A program made the position numbers and the translations under genes. From JAFAVN01 sp036378375 (lineage in GTDB: Bacteria; Verrucomicrobiota; Verrucomicrobiia; Chthoniobacterales; JAFAMB01): 11,138 nt of DNA. Within the stretch, counting starts at the first letter, position 1. Every line of letters begins with the position of its first letter. The stretch spans positions 1 through 11,138 of the forward strand of contig DASUWQ010000051.1 of the NCBI GenBank assembly GCA_036378375.1. The letters are read 5' to 3'. Below the pieces are notes generated by a model. That model searched no databases, was not told the origin of the DNA, and saw only the letters and a program-made list of their open reading frames with translations. Shown in pieces: positions 1 through 6,933 of this stretch.

Positions 1-1344
1 GGTGGTGGTAACACCATTCACGTCTTCCAATGTGTCGGTAAACCAAGCCCGCTTGGTGTTTTCGAGCACATCGGGGACAAAATTCACGGTTCCCAAACAG
101 ATATCGGTGAGGCGGCTGCGAGATGGCGCCTGGCTATGGTAACCGTAGAAATAGGGGCCTAGCAGCAACCCGAGCGGCATCAAAGCGCTCAGCGTCTGCA
201 CGGCGTCCATCACGTTGCCAGATGAGATTTGCTGCACGAATCGGTCAAAGAATCGAAACCCGAGCTGGTTAAAGACGGTAGCCACTAGCAGGAATGCCCG
301 CCGCTCGGGCTCCTTAACTCCCTGGGTCTCTTTGGCGAGTTGAGCTTGGACATCCTGATTACCGAAATAATTGGCGAGCTCAGGCCAAAGGGAGAGGTTC
401 GCCGGCTTGGCTAATTCGAAGATCTTGCCGGAAACAATTCCGTTAAAAATCAGGCCGATCTTTTCACCAACACTGAAATGCGTCGGGTTTTTGCCTTCCA
501 AAAACCGCGAAATAACGACCTCCAAGAAGCCTAGATTCGGGCTGACCGCAGCGGAGAACTTGTCTTTGGCAAATTGGTAGGCCGTGTTGTACAGGCCGTG
601 AGCAATCACCAGCGGAGTGCCACCAAATCCGCGAGTGACACAGTTCCCCTGCTCCAGGTTCCGCAGGAATTCGCCGATCGATCCTGTATCGGGCGTTTCC
701 GTGTAAGCGGAACCGGGGAAAATTCCTGCGTGATCATCGGAGCCGCCCACAAGCACCTTTCGCCAGGCCTCGGGATGAGTTGGCGCCAATTTTTGGCGTT
801 CTGCAAAATAATCAATCCTCTCCGGAGTGAGGGAACGCAAAACGAAACGGGCAACTTCGCTCAACAAGCTGTCGCGCAGTCCGTTGACCCCTTCAAAATG
901 CTTAAACAGCAGGATCAGTTTTTGGACATGATCGGCAGTCAAACGACGATCTTTGTCGTAGAAAGGATGGGCCACTGCATGGCAGATCCCATTGTGGCTT
1001 AGGTACTCTCTGAGCTCGAAAATATTTCGGCGCAATTGCTGGATCTCGGTGTGCTGCGATTCGGAGATGTTCCAAACGAGCAGATGCACAGCCACATGAT
1101 CCTCGGGAAATTCGGCTCCAACTTCGACACTAACGAAGCTGCCGGGCAGATCGGCTATTTCCAGACACCCATCGATGCGGTTGTGGTCAGTGAAGGTGAC
1201 AAAAGTCATCCCCTTCTCTTTGAGCCGACGATAAAGGCCGCGCGGAGCGGAGTAGCTATCGGGAAAGTCAAATCGGCGAAAGAGCCACTCTGCGGATCGG
1301 TCGCTAAACCTGGAGTGAAGATGGAGGTCGACTTTTGCTGCCAT
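1..1344 (-). CDS. PHP-domain / GT4 glycosyltransferase fusion protein, partial (3' end outside window)
   Basis: My translation of the minus strand from an ATG at 1344 gives 448 residues with no stop before the left edge, so only the N-terminal part is seen. Residues 6-15 (DLHLHSRFSD), TDHN at 52-55, HPFYD near 126 and GSDDHAG at 201-207 are the metal-binding motifs of a PHP phosphoesterase domain. Residues 250-420 are a mostly helical linker with a hydrophobic patch at 379-402. At 436-445 TDTLEDVNGV begins, which matches the N-terminal donor-site loop of GT4 (GT-B) glycosyltransferases such as mannosyltransferases. The natural protein is therefore probably much longer, with a C-terminal glycosyltransferase. 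The role is likely lipid or surface glycan synthesis, with the PHP part hydrolysing a phosphoester, but the substrate is unknown. AGGAAT lies 6-11 bases before the ATG, the best ribosome-binding site in the window. Fusion is well supported; function is inferred. Confidence 0.85.
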   Translation of the reverse strand, partial: MAAKVDLHLHSRFSDRSAEWLFRRFDFPDSYSAPRGLYRRLKEKGMTFVTFTDHNRIDGCLEIADLPGSFVSVEVGAEFPEDHVAVHLLVWNISESQHTEIQQLRRNIFELREYLSHNGICHAVAHPFYDKDRRLTADHVQKLILLFKHFEGVNGLRDSLLSEVARFVLRSLTPERIDYFAERQKLAPTHPEAWRKVLVGGSDDHAGIFPGSAYTETPDTGSIGEFLRNLEQGNCVTRGFGGTPLVIAHGLYNTAYQFAKDKFSAAVSPNLGFLEVVISRFLEGKNPTHFSVGEKIGLIFNGIVSGKIFELAKPANLSLWPELANYFGNQDVQAQLAKETQGVKEPERRAFLLVATVFNQLGFRFFDRFVQQISSGNVMDAVQTLSALMPLGLLLGPYFYGYHSQAPSRSRLTDICLGTVNFVPDVLENTKRAWFTDTLEDVNGVTTT

Positions 1345-1363
1345 CCTAATTCCTGCGGACAGG

Positions 1364-1391
1364 ATACTAGCCTACACTATAGCGCTGGCAA
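1364..1391 (-). promoter_or_regulatory. Possible promoter of the PHP/glycosyltransferase gene
   Basis: On the minus strand TTGCCA (1391-1386) is followed after 16 bases by TAGTAT (1369-1364), a fair sigma-70-like pair about 20 bases before the ATG at 1344. A better -10 alone, TATAGT at 1380-1375, lies within it but has no good -35. This is only a pattern match. Confidence 0.3.
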
Positions 1392-1439
1392 ATATTTAGA
1401 TCTAGGAGTGCTGGGATGATGCCGACCCAGCGCCTGGAG

Positions 1440-1528
1440 GGGAGCCGCTTTCGCTCGTCCTAAGTTGAACGCGCATTATTTCAGCATTGCGTTTGCCAGT
1501 AGTGGGCGTGGGTTTACGAGCGGCTCCC
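1440..1528. repeat. Inverted-repeat unit 1 of the array (89 bp)
   Basis: GGGAGCCGCT at 1440-1449 is the exact reverse complement of AGCGGCTCCC at 1519-1528. The interior has no clear similarity to the other units apart from a CCTAAGTTGAAC stretch at 1459-1470. Confidence 0.65.
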
Positions 1529-1623
1529 GCGAACGGCCCCTGACGCTGCTACAACCTTGTACTGTGTTTGTCAGTTCGAACGATCGAACACCATCGCTGG
1601 GATTCACACGGAGAGACGTTTCC

Positions 1624-1712
1624 GGGAGCCGCCTGCTAATCCGAACTTGAGCAGTGCTAAGGTTTTCTCGCGCGACTATGCCGGGGGCTGGCAGCGGTCA
1701 AAAGCGGCTCCC
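1624..1712. repeat. Inverted-repeat unit 2 of the array (89 bp)
   Basis: GGGAGCCGC at 1624-1632 pairs with GCGGCTCCC at 1704-1712. Its length is identical to that of unit 1, although the interior differs. Confidence 0.65.
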
Positions 1713-1802
1713 CGCTATGGCGCCTCATGTGCGTCAACCTAAGAGGCTAGAAGGCTGGAGCCAGCCAGGACATCCCGATGGCCATTAAAGGACAACGGAC
1801 GG

Positions 1803-1892
1803 AGGGGCGTTGCATTCCGGGTTAGAGCTCGCACGGGTGTCGACGCCGACGAATCTTTTTAGGTATGGCGCTCGGACAGACGCGACGCCCCT
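1803..1892. repeat. Inverted-repeat unit 3 of the array (90 bp, variant ends)
   Basis: AGGGGCGTTGC at 1803-1813 pairs with GCGACGCCCCT at 1882-1892 with one mismatch. The ends differ from those of the other units but length and spacing fit the series. Confidence 0.5.
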
Positions 1893-1954
1893 TGGATGGA
1901 ACTAATATTCAGCACGTCGGGATCTAAGGGACCGTAGAACCTGCCGCACCTAAA

Positions 1955-2041
1955 GGGAGCCGCAGCCGAACACGTCTTTTCAACCTAGAGGCGATAGACC
2001 GGCTCCGAATCTGCCGGCGGCACCTATGTAATGCGGCTCCC
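1955..2041. repeat. Inverted-repeat unit 4 of the array (87 bp)
   Basis: GGGAGCCGC at 1955-1963 pairs with GCGGCTCCC at 2033-2041. The interior contains CAACCTAGAGGC (1981-1992), close to CAACCTAAGAGGC at 1735-1747 just right of unit 2, a sign that units share more than their ends. Confidence 0.6.
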
Positions 2042-2184
2042 CTCCGTCGGGGTGGTGGTCCACGCTGTAGCCGCAACCCGGAGGTTATGCTAGTGCTGCG
2101 GCTCCCCTCCAGGCGCTGGTCGAAGTCGAGCGGAATTTGTCATTTCGCAATCATGCACTGGCCTCCATCCGGCAGTCGACGAAC

Positions 2185-2958
2185 CTAGGCTTTAAACTGG
2201 TCCGCGCTTTGTGGCTCCGCCTTGAGATGATTCGCGATAAATTTTTCGTAAGATAATGGTTGCCGGTCTTGAAGAGCCGCGGTGACCAGGCTCTTCACAT
2301 GGGACCACACCGCGGGAATCTCACAGTCTGCCGGGTGAATCCCGATCCGGAGCAAAGGTTTATCTCGTAGCCTAGAAATCAGCCCTTGGTTCCAAGCCAA
2401 ACTCACCATCCGCCTCCAAGGCGCTCGGGTGCTCCATACCAATGACCGAGAGTAATAGTTGTGCACACCCTCAAAAACCTTAACGGACCCGACATTCGTG
2501 ATATAAGAGAACCCCACCTTACGCACAGCGGCCTCAGCTTCGTAGCCCAGAAGCCAAGCTGGCGCGACGAACCCGTTAAGCTTTCGTTCAAGAAACGCTA
2601 AATCTTCTATACCCATTTGGAGCCGAGAAATCGCTTCATCACGATCGAGATCGAAAAATTCTCCTTCACCGGCCGTGTAGACTTGAGTTGTGAACTTGGT
2701 AATGCCGGCATCCGTCGGCTTTGGGGTGCGCGCGTGATAATAACCATGGAGGACGGGCTCATAACCTTGCTGCACCCGCTCCGATATCCAGCCTTTGAAA
2801 GCAGCGTCATCCCGAACCGGCGCCTGCCTGTGATGATTCGGGATGATCAGTAACGAGCCCTCGGATACACCAAGGCTGCGCAAGGCCTCTATAATTTTGT
2901 CACAGTTCGCCTGCGTCAGAGGCGAGACGTCATGTACGGAAACGACGAGAGCTCTCAT
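2185..2958 (-). CDS. DUF2334-type polysaccharide deacetylase family protein
   Basis: This is 257 residues from the ATG at 2958. An in-frame GTG at 3006 would add 16 unconserved residues, but VSVHDVSP, the hallmark N-terminal strand of the family, starts right after the ATG, so I prefer the shorter form. Visible NodB-like features are H9-D10 in VHDVSP, LHGYYH around 70-75 (metal ligands with D10), GFVAPAW in the middle and GIHPAD near the C-terminus. The family removes acyl groups from amino sugars or is uncharacterised; the substrate cannot be read. No signal peptide is seen, so it probably acts in the cytoplasm or at the inner face of the membrane. It overlaps the end of the Lnt-like gene by 29 bp and lacks a ribosome-binding site, which points to translational coupling as the third gene of that operon. 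It is followed by the repeat array. Confidence 0.8.
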   Translation of the reverse strand: MRALVVSVHDVSPLTQANCDKIIEALRSLGVSEGSLLIIPNHHRQAPVRDDAAFKGWISERVQQGYEPVLHGYYHARTPKPTDAGITKFTTQVYTAGEGEFFDLDRDEAISRLQMGIEDLAFLERKLNGFVAPAWLLGYEAEAAVRKVGFSYITNVGSVKVFEGVHNYYSRSLVWSTRAPWRRMVSLAWNQGLISRLRDKPLLRIGIHPADCEIPAVWSHVKSLVTAALQDRQPLSYEKFIANHLKAEPQSADQFKA

Positions 2959-4432
2959 AAAAGTCAGATAAACGCTGCCGAAGGCCGAACACGAGACAGA
3001 GTGCACCGCTTACAATCGGCAACCAATCTCCAAACGAACCGTAGGGCGTCATATCATTCGCCAACGGAAAGTCGAGGTTATACGTCGACAGCAAACGCGT
3101 CCGCGGCGCAACCTCCTTTAACACTCTGCCGGTGCTGGTTTGCATAAACGCACCGGCGCGATCGGACGCAAAAACAATGGGCCTTCCTAGGGAGACACCC
3201 CAGCAGCGAAGGTTTTCGCGAAATTGTTGCTCTTCGATCGCGGTACCATTCGGGTAATCGACTAGCACGATAAATCCCTGAGCCGGGGCGCGGAGACCGG
3301 CTTTGAGCGCCTGCAATGACATCGCTTCCTGATTAAGGAATGGAAGCAGCGCGATATTTTTGACGGCAACACTCTGAAGATTCTTCGGCACTTGATCCGC
3401 TAAGATTTGAAAGCCAGGATGACTCTGGAACGAGAGCACACTTTTGACGTTGGTGGGAAGGAAGGCGGAATAACCCGAGATCGGTGCTTTCTCGGTGGCC
3501 GCTATGCCTGTGATAATGCCAACGTCAGGCGCCGATTTCCGATCCAAGCCCTTTGCAGCGGTCCCTCCTTCAGTGATCCGGCGCCAAACCAGCAGATCCG
3601 ATTTCAGAGCCGCTACCCCAGGGAGCAAACTGTTCAGCTCGCTCGTGGTACTTCCCGGCGTTGCGGTCATGCTAATCCTGAGCTGTTGAAGTTGCGGTGC
3701 TGGCTGAGCAAATTGGAAGCCAGCGGCGGCAATGACGAATATCATTGCCAACGTAAAAACCACGTCGAAGCGCGCCGCCCAGTTCATCCGTCCCGGCCGC
3801 AATGCCAACCTTCGAATCGCTAGATAAATAATCGCGTTGGCGAATACCGCGATAAAACTCAGGCCGTATGGGCCCGTGACTCTGACAACTTGGAGCAGTG
3901 GAAGATTCAAGGCAATCGGCAGACCGATCGGATTCCAGGCGGTTAGAATCATTCCACGACACCACTCCAAGAAAGTCCAAGAACTTGCGATCAAGAGCGC
4001 CAGGCGAAGATGTGCCGTGGAAACGCGCCACGCCTCGGCGTTCCCAGCTGCTCCCATAAAAATCGGCTGCAGCCCTTTTTTCTTGCCCTCCTTGCCATCC
4101 TCTTTAGCCAGGTCCGGCAGCTTACAAAACCGCCACACAAACCAGCTCCAAATCATCCCTTGAAGGCCGAACACGCCGAGGATTGTTCCGAACTCTTGAT
4201 ACCGATGCTCGTGCCAGAGCCAATGAAATGTGATGAGCCCGAATGTGCCGGAAAACAGAACCCCTTGAAGAATCACCATTATCGCTGGGCCTTTAAGGGA
4301 AAGCAGAGAGACCAGGATCGGAATAAAAGCGACCCAGACAAGCCAAGAAAAGTTCCAAGGAGGCAAACCCAGGGCGATCAAAATGCCCGCCAGGATGCTC
4401 AACAGAAACTGCAACGACCAAGCAAATCTCAT
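2930..4432 (-). CDS. lnt: Lnt-like apolipoprotein N-acyltransferase homologue with lost catalytic triad (probable pseudoenzyme)
   Basis: The 500 residues match the length of Lnt (E. coli 512). Hydrophobic segments lie near 7-24, 28-46, 52-71, 79-101, 141-159, 183-207 and 222-241, with one more at 471-484. Lnt landmarks include LGLPPWNFSW (21-30) and the TGPYGLSF block (186-193). Residues 250-465 correspond to the nitrilase-fold periplasmic domain; RPIVFASDRAGAF (417-429) and TPYGSFGDW (462-470) align with its C-terminal part. However, the WPE motif holding the catalytic Glu reads LVWRRITEGG (281-290), the YxKxhLVPFGE lysine motif is not recognisable around 321-349, and the ICYE cysteine motif reads LLPFLNQEA (362-370). 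No frameshift explains this. The ATG overlaps the stop of the upstream Lnb-like gene by 4 bp (ATGA). True Lnt adds the third acyl chain to lipoproteins; this copy probably cannot do so by the known mechanism. The symbol marks homology only. Confidence 0.85.
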   Translation of the reverse strand: MRFAWSLQFLLSILAGILIALGLPPWNFSWLVWVAFIPILVSLLSLKGPAIMVILQGVLFSGTFGLITFHWLWHEHRYQEFGTILGVFGLQGMIWSWFVWRFCKLPDLAKEDGKEGKKKGLQPIFMGAAGNAEAWRVSTAHLRLALLIASSWTFLEWCRGMILTAWNPIGLPIALNLPLLQVVRVTGPYGLSFIAVFANAIIYLAIRRLALRPGRMNWAARFDVVFTLAMIFVIAAAGFQFAQPAPQLQQLRISMTATPGSTTSELNSLLPGVAALKSDLLVWRRITEGGTAAKGLDRKSAPDVGIITGIAATEKAPISGYSAFLPTNVKSVLSFQSHPGFQILADQVPKNLQSVAVKNIALLPFLNQEAMSLQALKAGLRAPAQGFIVLVDYPNGTAIEEQQFRENLRCWGVSLGRPIVFASDRAGAFMQTSTGRVLKEVAPRTRLLSTYNLDFPLANDMTPYGSFGDWLPIVSGALCLVFGLRQRLSDFYESSRRFRT

Positions 4433-5658
4433 GGCGTCACCTTTCGGCGAAGTTCAATCACGGTTCGCCAAAGCAACAGGACCACGAGCGGATAGATTGC
4501 CGGATGGAATTGTTGAGGAAGCCAAGGCGACGAAACCATAAAAAGGAGTCCTTCGACCATGGCCAGGAACAGATAAAGACGAAGCATCAACACTTTATTG
4601 GCCGGAACAAAAAGCAACCCGATCCCAGCAACCAAATGCGTGGGAACAAGCCAGGCTACGTTCCAATTCTGGTAAGCCTCCCAATGTAGGGTGTTTGCCG
4701 CCAGCACAACCAAAAATAATCCGGTAAAACCGAAAACGATATAGACTAGAGCCGAGATTACACGAGAAGCCCTGCCTCCGCGTAGAGCCCACAGCCCGAT
4801 CCAGACCGCGACGACTACGGAAAACACGATCTCCGGATCTAACGCCCGAGGTATTCTTGGTAGAGGGCGAGCTGGAAACAGACGAACCGGACTCTGCGCG
4901 AATGCCGTATCGCTGACCTTAGTTTGGCAGATCGCGGACTCGAGGTTGGCCGGTAGAAAACACGCTTCCCGCGGCGTCACTAATCGATCAACCTTGGCTC
5001 CTAACAGCAAATAGATGCCAAAACGAATCCACGGGATTCGTTTCAGATAGAAATCCAGCATTTGGCGAAAGGTTACGCCGCTTACACTCTTGTCGGCTAC
5101 CGGCGCTCCGATGATCCGTTCAAAGACATCCCGTACCCGGGTCGAGCAATTATCGAGCAGAAAGTCGTAACGATAGAATCGGTTCTCAGGGGTCAGGTTT
5201 GTTTCCAGGGCGACGAACAGGTTCTGCCGTTGCTCGGGTGTCAGGTTGAGTTGTGCCTCAGTAACACCCTGACCGAGAGCGCCATGTTCTTCAATATCTG
5301 CTTCGCCTTGGTCAACCGACAACTGGTAGAGAAGGTCGCCGCGAGCGAATCGGAGATAGAAATTGCCGACTGACATGTCAAAAGTCCCAAAGTTGTAGAG
5401 ACGATCGAACCCTAAGTCAGGGTCCAGAATCCGGATCGCGCTGTGTCCGAAGGCCGTATAGAGCTCGTCGCCGGGTGAACAGGTCACCAGCGAGATTTTG
5501 ACGTTAGAACTAAGGGTCGGAAGATCTAGGTCCGGCTGATTCTCTGCCGCGTTACCGCATAGCACCCAGAGAAAAAGCCCAGCAACGAAGCCGCAAAAAT
5601 AACGCTTTTGGTAGATAGACGCCCCGATTGGCGGGCTCTGAAATGTTTCATTGAGCAT
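4429..5658 (-). CDS. Lnb-type DUF4105 protein, candidate lipoprotein N-acyltransferase
   Basis: This is a 409-residue protein. A hydrophobic N-terminal segment (about 20-37) is a signal peptide or anchor. The DUF4105 domain (now named for the N-terminal periplasmic domain of Bacteroides Lnb) covers roughly 53-240: LVTCSPGDELYTAFGHSAIR (57-76), LYNFGTFD (87-94), YLRFARGDLLYQLS (101-114) and YDFLLDNCSTRVRDVF (164-179). The conserved H72 and C171 are the likely catalytic pair. About five membrane segments follow (near 274-292, 300-320, 333-351, 356-376, 383-399), with the family-typical HWEAYQNWNVAWLVPTHL at 325-342. Bacteroides Lnb N-acylates lipoproteins without Lnt, so the same reaction at the outer face of the inner membrane is a reasonable guess here. 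It is first gene of the operon, overlapping the Lnt-like gene by 4 bp. No ribosome-binding site is evident before the ATG. Family membership is firm; activity is inferred. Confidence 0.75.
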   Translation of the reverse strand: MLNETFQSPPIGASIYQKRYFCGFVAGLFLWVLCGNAAENQPDLDLPTLSSNVKISLVTCSPGDELYTAFGHSAIRILDPDLGFDRLYNFGTFDMSVGNFYLRFARGDLLYQLSVDQGEADIEEHGALGQGVTEAQLNLTPEQRQNLFVALETNLTPENRFYRYDFLLDNCSTRVRDVFERIIGAPVADKSVSGVTFRQMLDFYLKRIPWIRFGIYLLLGAKVDRLVTPREACFLPANLESAICQTKVSDTAFAQSPVRLFPARPLPRIPRALDPEIVFSVVVAVWIGLWALRGGRASRVISALVYIVFGFTGLFLVVLAANTLHWEAYQNWNVAWLVPTHLVAGIGLLFVPANKVLMLRLYLFLAMVEGLLFMVSSPWLPQQFHPAIYPLVVLLLWRTVIELRRKVTP

Positions 5659-6153
5659 CCGAACTGCGGTTTTTCGGCAAGGACCAAGACTCTGGCACGA
5701 GAAGCAATGCCGTCAACGCCGAGAACGAGCGGGAGTGTTGCTGACATAGGTGCAGGCTCGTCCACTGAAGTCGAGCGCTCAACCTGAACGTCGCCGGTTC
5801 AAGCCGCCACCGAAACCAACCTTAATCGGGTACCGCTCAGTTCGGCTCATAATAATCCCGCGTCCGGGTTCGCGCTTCAAATCACTTCGAAGCCGATTTG
5901 TATTGACGCAGTTCTGTTCGCTTAATTATAGAAATTATATTTCCTTTAAACGCCATCCCTCGAACTAAGGGTCGGGAAGTAAGCGAGAGCTTTGCCGAAT
6001 GTCCGGTCTGCTAGCCCAAGAATCAGGACTCCCGGTCACTGTGGGCGTTTATTCGGAGAAGTCCTCGTCGCAACGCGACAAACAACACGCCTGGTTCTCT
6101 CCGCGTCTCCGCAATGCGACCCTCACAAATAATCAACAATTGCTAACACCAAC
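5659..6153. other. Non-coding divergent intergenic region
   Basis: These 495 bp lie between the divergently transcribed Lnb-like and deaminase genes. No credible reading frame or RNA gene is seen. An AT-rich core (about 5900-5950) holds promoter-like elements in both directions. A short perfect hairpin (GTCGC-AAC-GCGAC, about 6067-6079) lies closer to the deaminase gene but has no T-run. GAAGTCGAGCG at 5767-5777 also occurs at 2122-2132, next to the end of the repeat array. Confidence 0.5.
5903..5939. promoter_or_regulatory. Possible divergent promoter core
   Basis: On the plus strand TTGACG (5903-5908) is followed after 18 bases by TATAGA (5927-5932), which would read toward the deaminase gene with a leader of about 210 bases. 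On the minus strand two perfect TATAAT hexamers (reverse complements at 5925-5930 and 5934-5939) face the Lnb-like operon, but without a good -35. These are pattern matches in an AT-rich island. Confidence 0.3.
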
Positions 6154-6747
6154 ATGAGCACCACAGACATCGAGAGCCACGAATATAAAAAGCAGTTCCT
6201 ACACGAGGCGACCCGTCTCGCCATCGAATCCGTCGAGAAGGGATGGGGCGGACCCTTCGGAGCAGTCATCGTAAAGGATGGCAAGATCATCGGCCGCGGC
6301 CAGAACCGCGTTCTGCTGACCGGCATACCGGTCTATCACGCTGAAGTGACCGCTATCATTGACGCGTGCAGCCGCATCAACTCCAAAGGTCTGCTTGGCT
6401 CAGATTATCATGAGGGGAATCTCAAGATGATTCCAAGGCCCGAAGGCTCGCCCGACCCGGTGCCCGAGCGGGCGCAGATGCTCAAGGGCTGCGAGCTATA
6501 CGTAAACGGCGCCCCCTGCCCGATGTGCATGAGCGCCATTTACTGGGCGCGCATCGACAAGGTGTATTTCGGTACGCGTCTCACGGACACAAGCAAGATC
6601 GGCTTTGACGACGAGTTCCAGTACATCGACTTCCGGCTTCCCTGGGAGGAGCGGAAGGCGATCAAATGTTATCCGGATTTCGAGAGAGACTTCGCCCTCC
6701 AGGCCTGCGAAGCCTGGACGAACAAAAAGGACCGCCACCCTTATTAA
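6154..6747 (+). CDS. Guanine deaminase-like nucleoside deaminase
   Basis: This 197-residue member of the cytidine/deoxycytidylate deaminase fold shows the zinc motifs HAE (62-64, E64 the proton shuttle) and PCPMC (121-125, C122 and C125). GGPFGAVIVKDGKIIGRGQN (32-51), AIYWARIDKVYF (128-139) and GFDDEFQY (150-157) strongly resemble Bacillus GuaD, so guanine to xanthine is the most likely reaction, in purine salvage or catabolism. It is about 40 residues longer than Bacillus GuaD (156 residues), mainly because of an insert at about 77-112 between the HAE helix and the PCPMC strand. The usual CEPCPMC reads GAPCPMC. Other nucleoside or tRNA deaminases remain possible, but the C-terminal GFDD/NKKD pattern favours GuaD. 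No ribosome-binding site precedes the ATG. It stands alone, divergent from the Lnb operon and convergent with the phosphoglucomutase gene. Confidence 0.85.
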   Translation: MSTTDIESHEYKKQFLHEATRLAIESVEKGWGGPFGAVIVKDGKIIGRGQNRVLLTGIPVYHAEVTAIIDACSRINSKGLLGSDYHEGNLKMIPRPEGSPDPVPERAQMLKGCELYVNGAPCPMCMSAIYWARIDKVYFGTRLTDTSKIGFDDEFQYIDFRLPWEERKAIKCYPDFERDFALQACEAWTNKKDRHPY

Positions 6748-6761
6748 CCGGCAGAAAGCAA

Positions 6762-6782
6762 ATCGGGTGGACGTCGCCCGAT
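6762..6782 (+). terminator. Weak hairpin after the deaminase gene
   Basis: ATCGGG (6762-6767) and CCCGAT (6777-6782) form a 6-bp stem with a 9-base loop 15 bases after the stop codon. There is no T-run, so an intrinsic terminator is uncertain. Confidence 0.25.
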
Positions 6783-6862
6783 CCCATGCTACCGACGTTT
6801 CGAAATCTCCAGGTCCCACATGAGACCCCGATGAATATCGATACACTCACGAAAACCTGCAA

Positions 6863-6926
6863 GGGAGCGGCCGTTGTACCCCAGTCTAAATCTCAGCCGC
6901 TTTAGCAGTACAGTTCCGGGGCTCCC
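6863..6926. repeat. Inverted repeat between convergent genes
   Basis: GGGAGC at 6863-6868 and GCTCCC at 6921-6926 form a short inverted repeat with partly complementary flanks (GGCCG and CCGGG). The ends resemble the GGGAGCCGC motif of the array at 1427-2119. The position between two gene ends would suit a bidirectional transcription stop, but no T-run is present. Confidence 0.35.
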
Positions 6927-6933
6927 GCTATTT

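Larger units (their letters stand above)
1427..2119. repeat. Non-coding inverted-repeat array bounded by a 22-bp perfect inverted repeat
   Basis: The 840-bp gap between two minus-strand genes holds no convincing gene. Its ends carry a perfect 22-bp inverted repeat: 1427-1448 (CCAGCGCCTGGAGGGGAGCC plus GC) and its reverse complement at 2098-2119. Inside, the 9-mer GGGAGCCGC or its complement appears in alternating orientation: + at 1440 and 1624, - at 1520 and 1704, + at 1955, - at 2033 and 2098. A related AGGGGCGTTGC/GCGACGCCCCT pair lies at 1803/1882. Motif starts are 65-104 bases apart. The motifs pair into four units of 89, 89, 90 and 87 bp, listed separately. No transposase lies nearby. 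The structure resembles clustered REP/BIME-like or MITE-like palindromic DNA. Function is unknown. Confidence 0.75.

Noticed and set aside
574..1419. Plus-strand open frames of 127 and 142 codons
   Set aside because: They lie opposite the PHP/glycosyltransferase gene, whose minus-strand frame carries clear family motifs; the plus frames have none.
1440..2119. CRISPR array
   Set aside because: The repeated motif is only about 9-10 bp, alternates in orientation and has irregular spacing; CRISPR repeats are longer and all in one direction, and no cas gene is present.
1440..2119. Integron cassette array with attC sites
   Set aside because: A GTTGAAC-like heptamer occurs at 1464, but matching RYYYAAC inverse cores are missing from the unit ends, there are no cassette genes, and no integrase is seen.
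2959..3006. GTG start extending the DUF2334 protein by 16 residues
   Set aside because: The extra residues are not family-like, and the conserved HDVSP strand begins directly after the ATG at 2958.
3407..4495. Plus-strand open frames of 108-161 codons
   Set aside because: They are antisense to the well-supported Lnt-like gene and show no family features.
5752..5765. Possible degenerate REP half (GCAGGCTCGTCC, compare 10441-10454)
   Set aside because: Similarity is only about 12 bases with a gap, and no GTAG foot or hairpin is present.
5740..5815. tRNA-like stretch with GGTTCAA and a terminal ACCA
   Set aside because: The flanks of the GGTTCAA do not form a T-stem, no acceptor stem pairs across the stretch, and no anticodon arm is visible.
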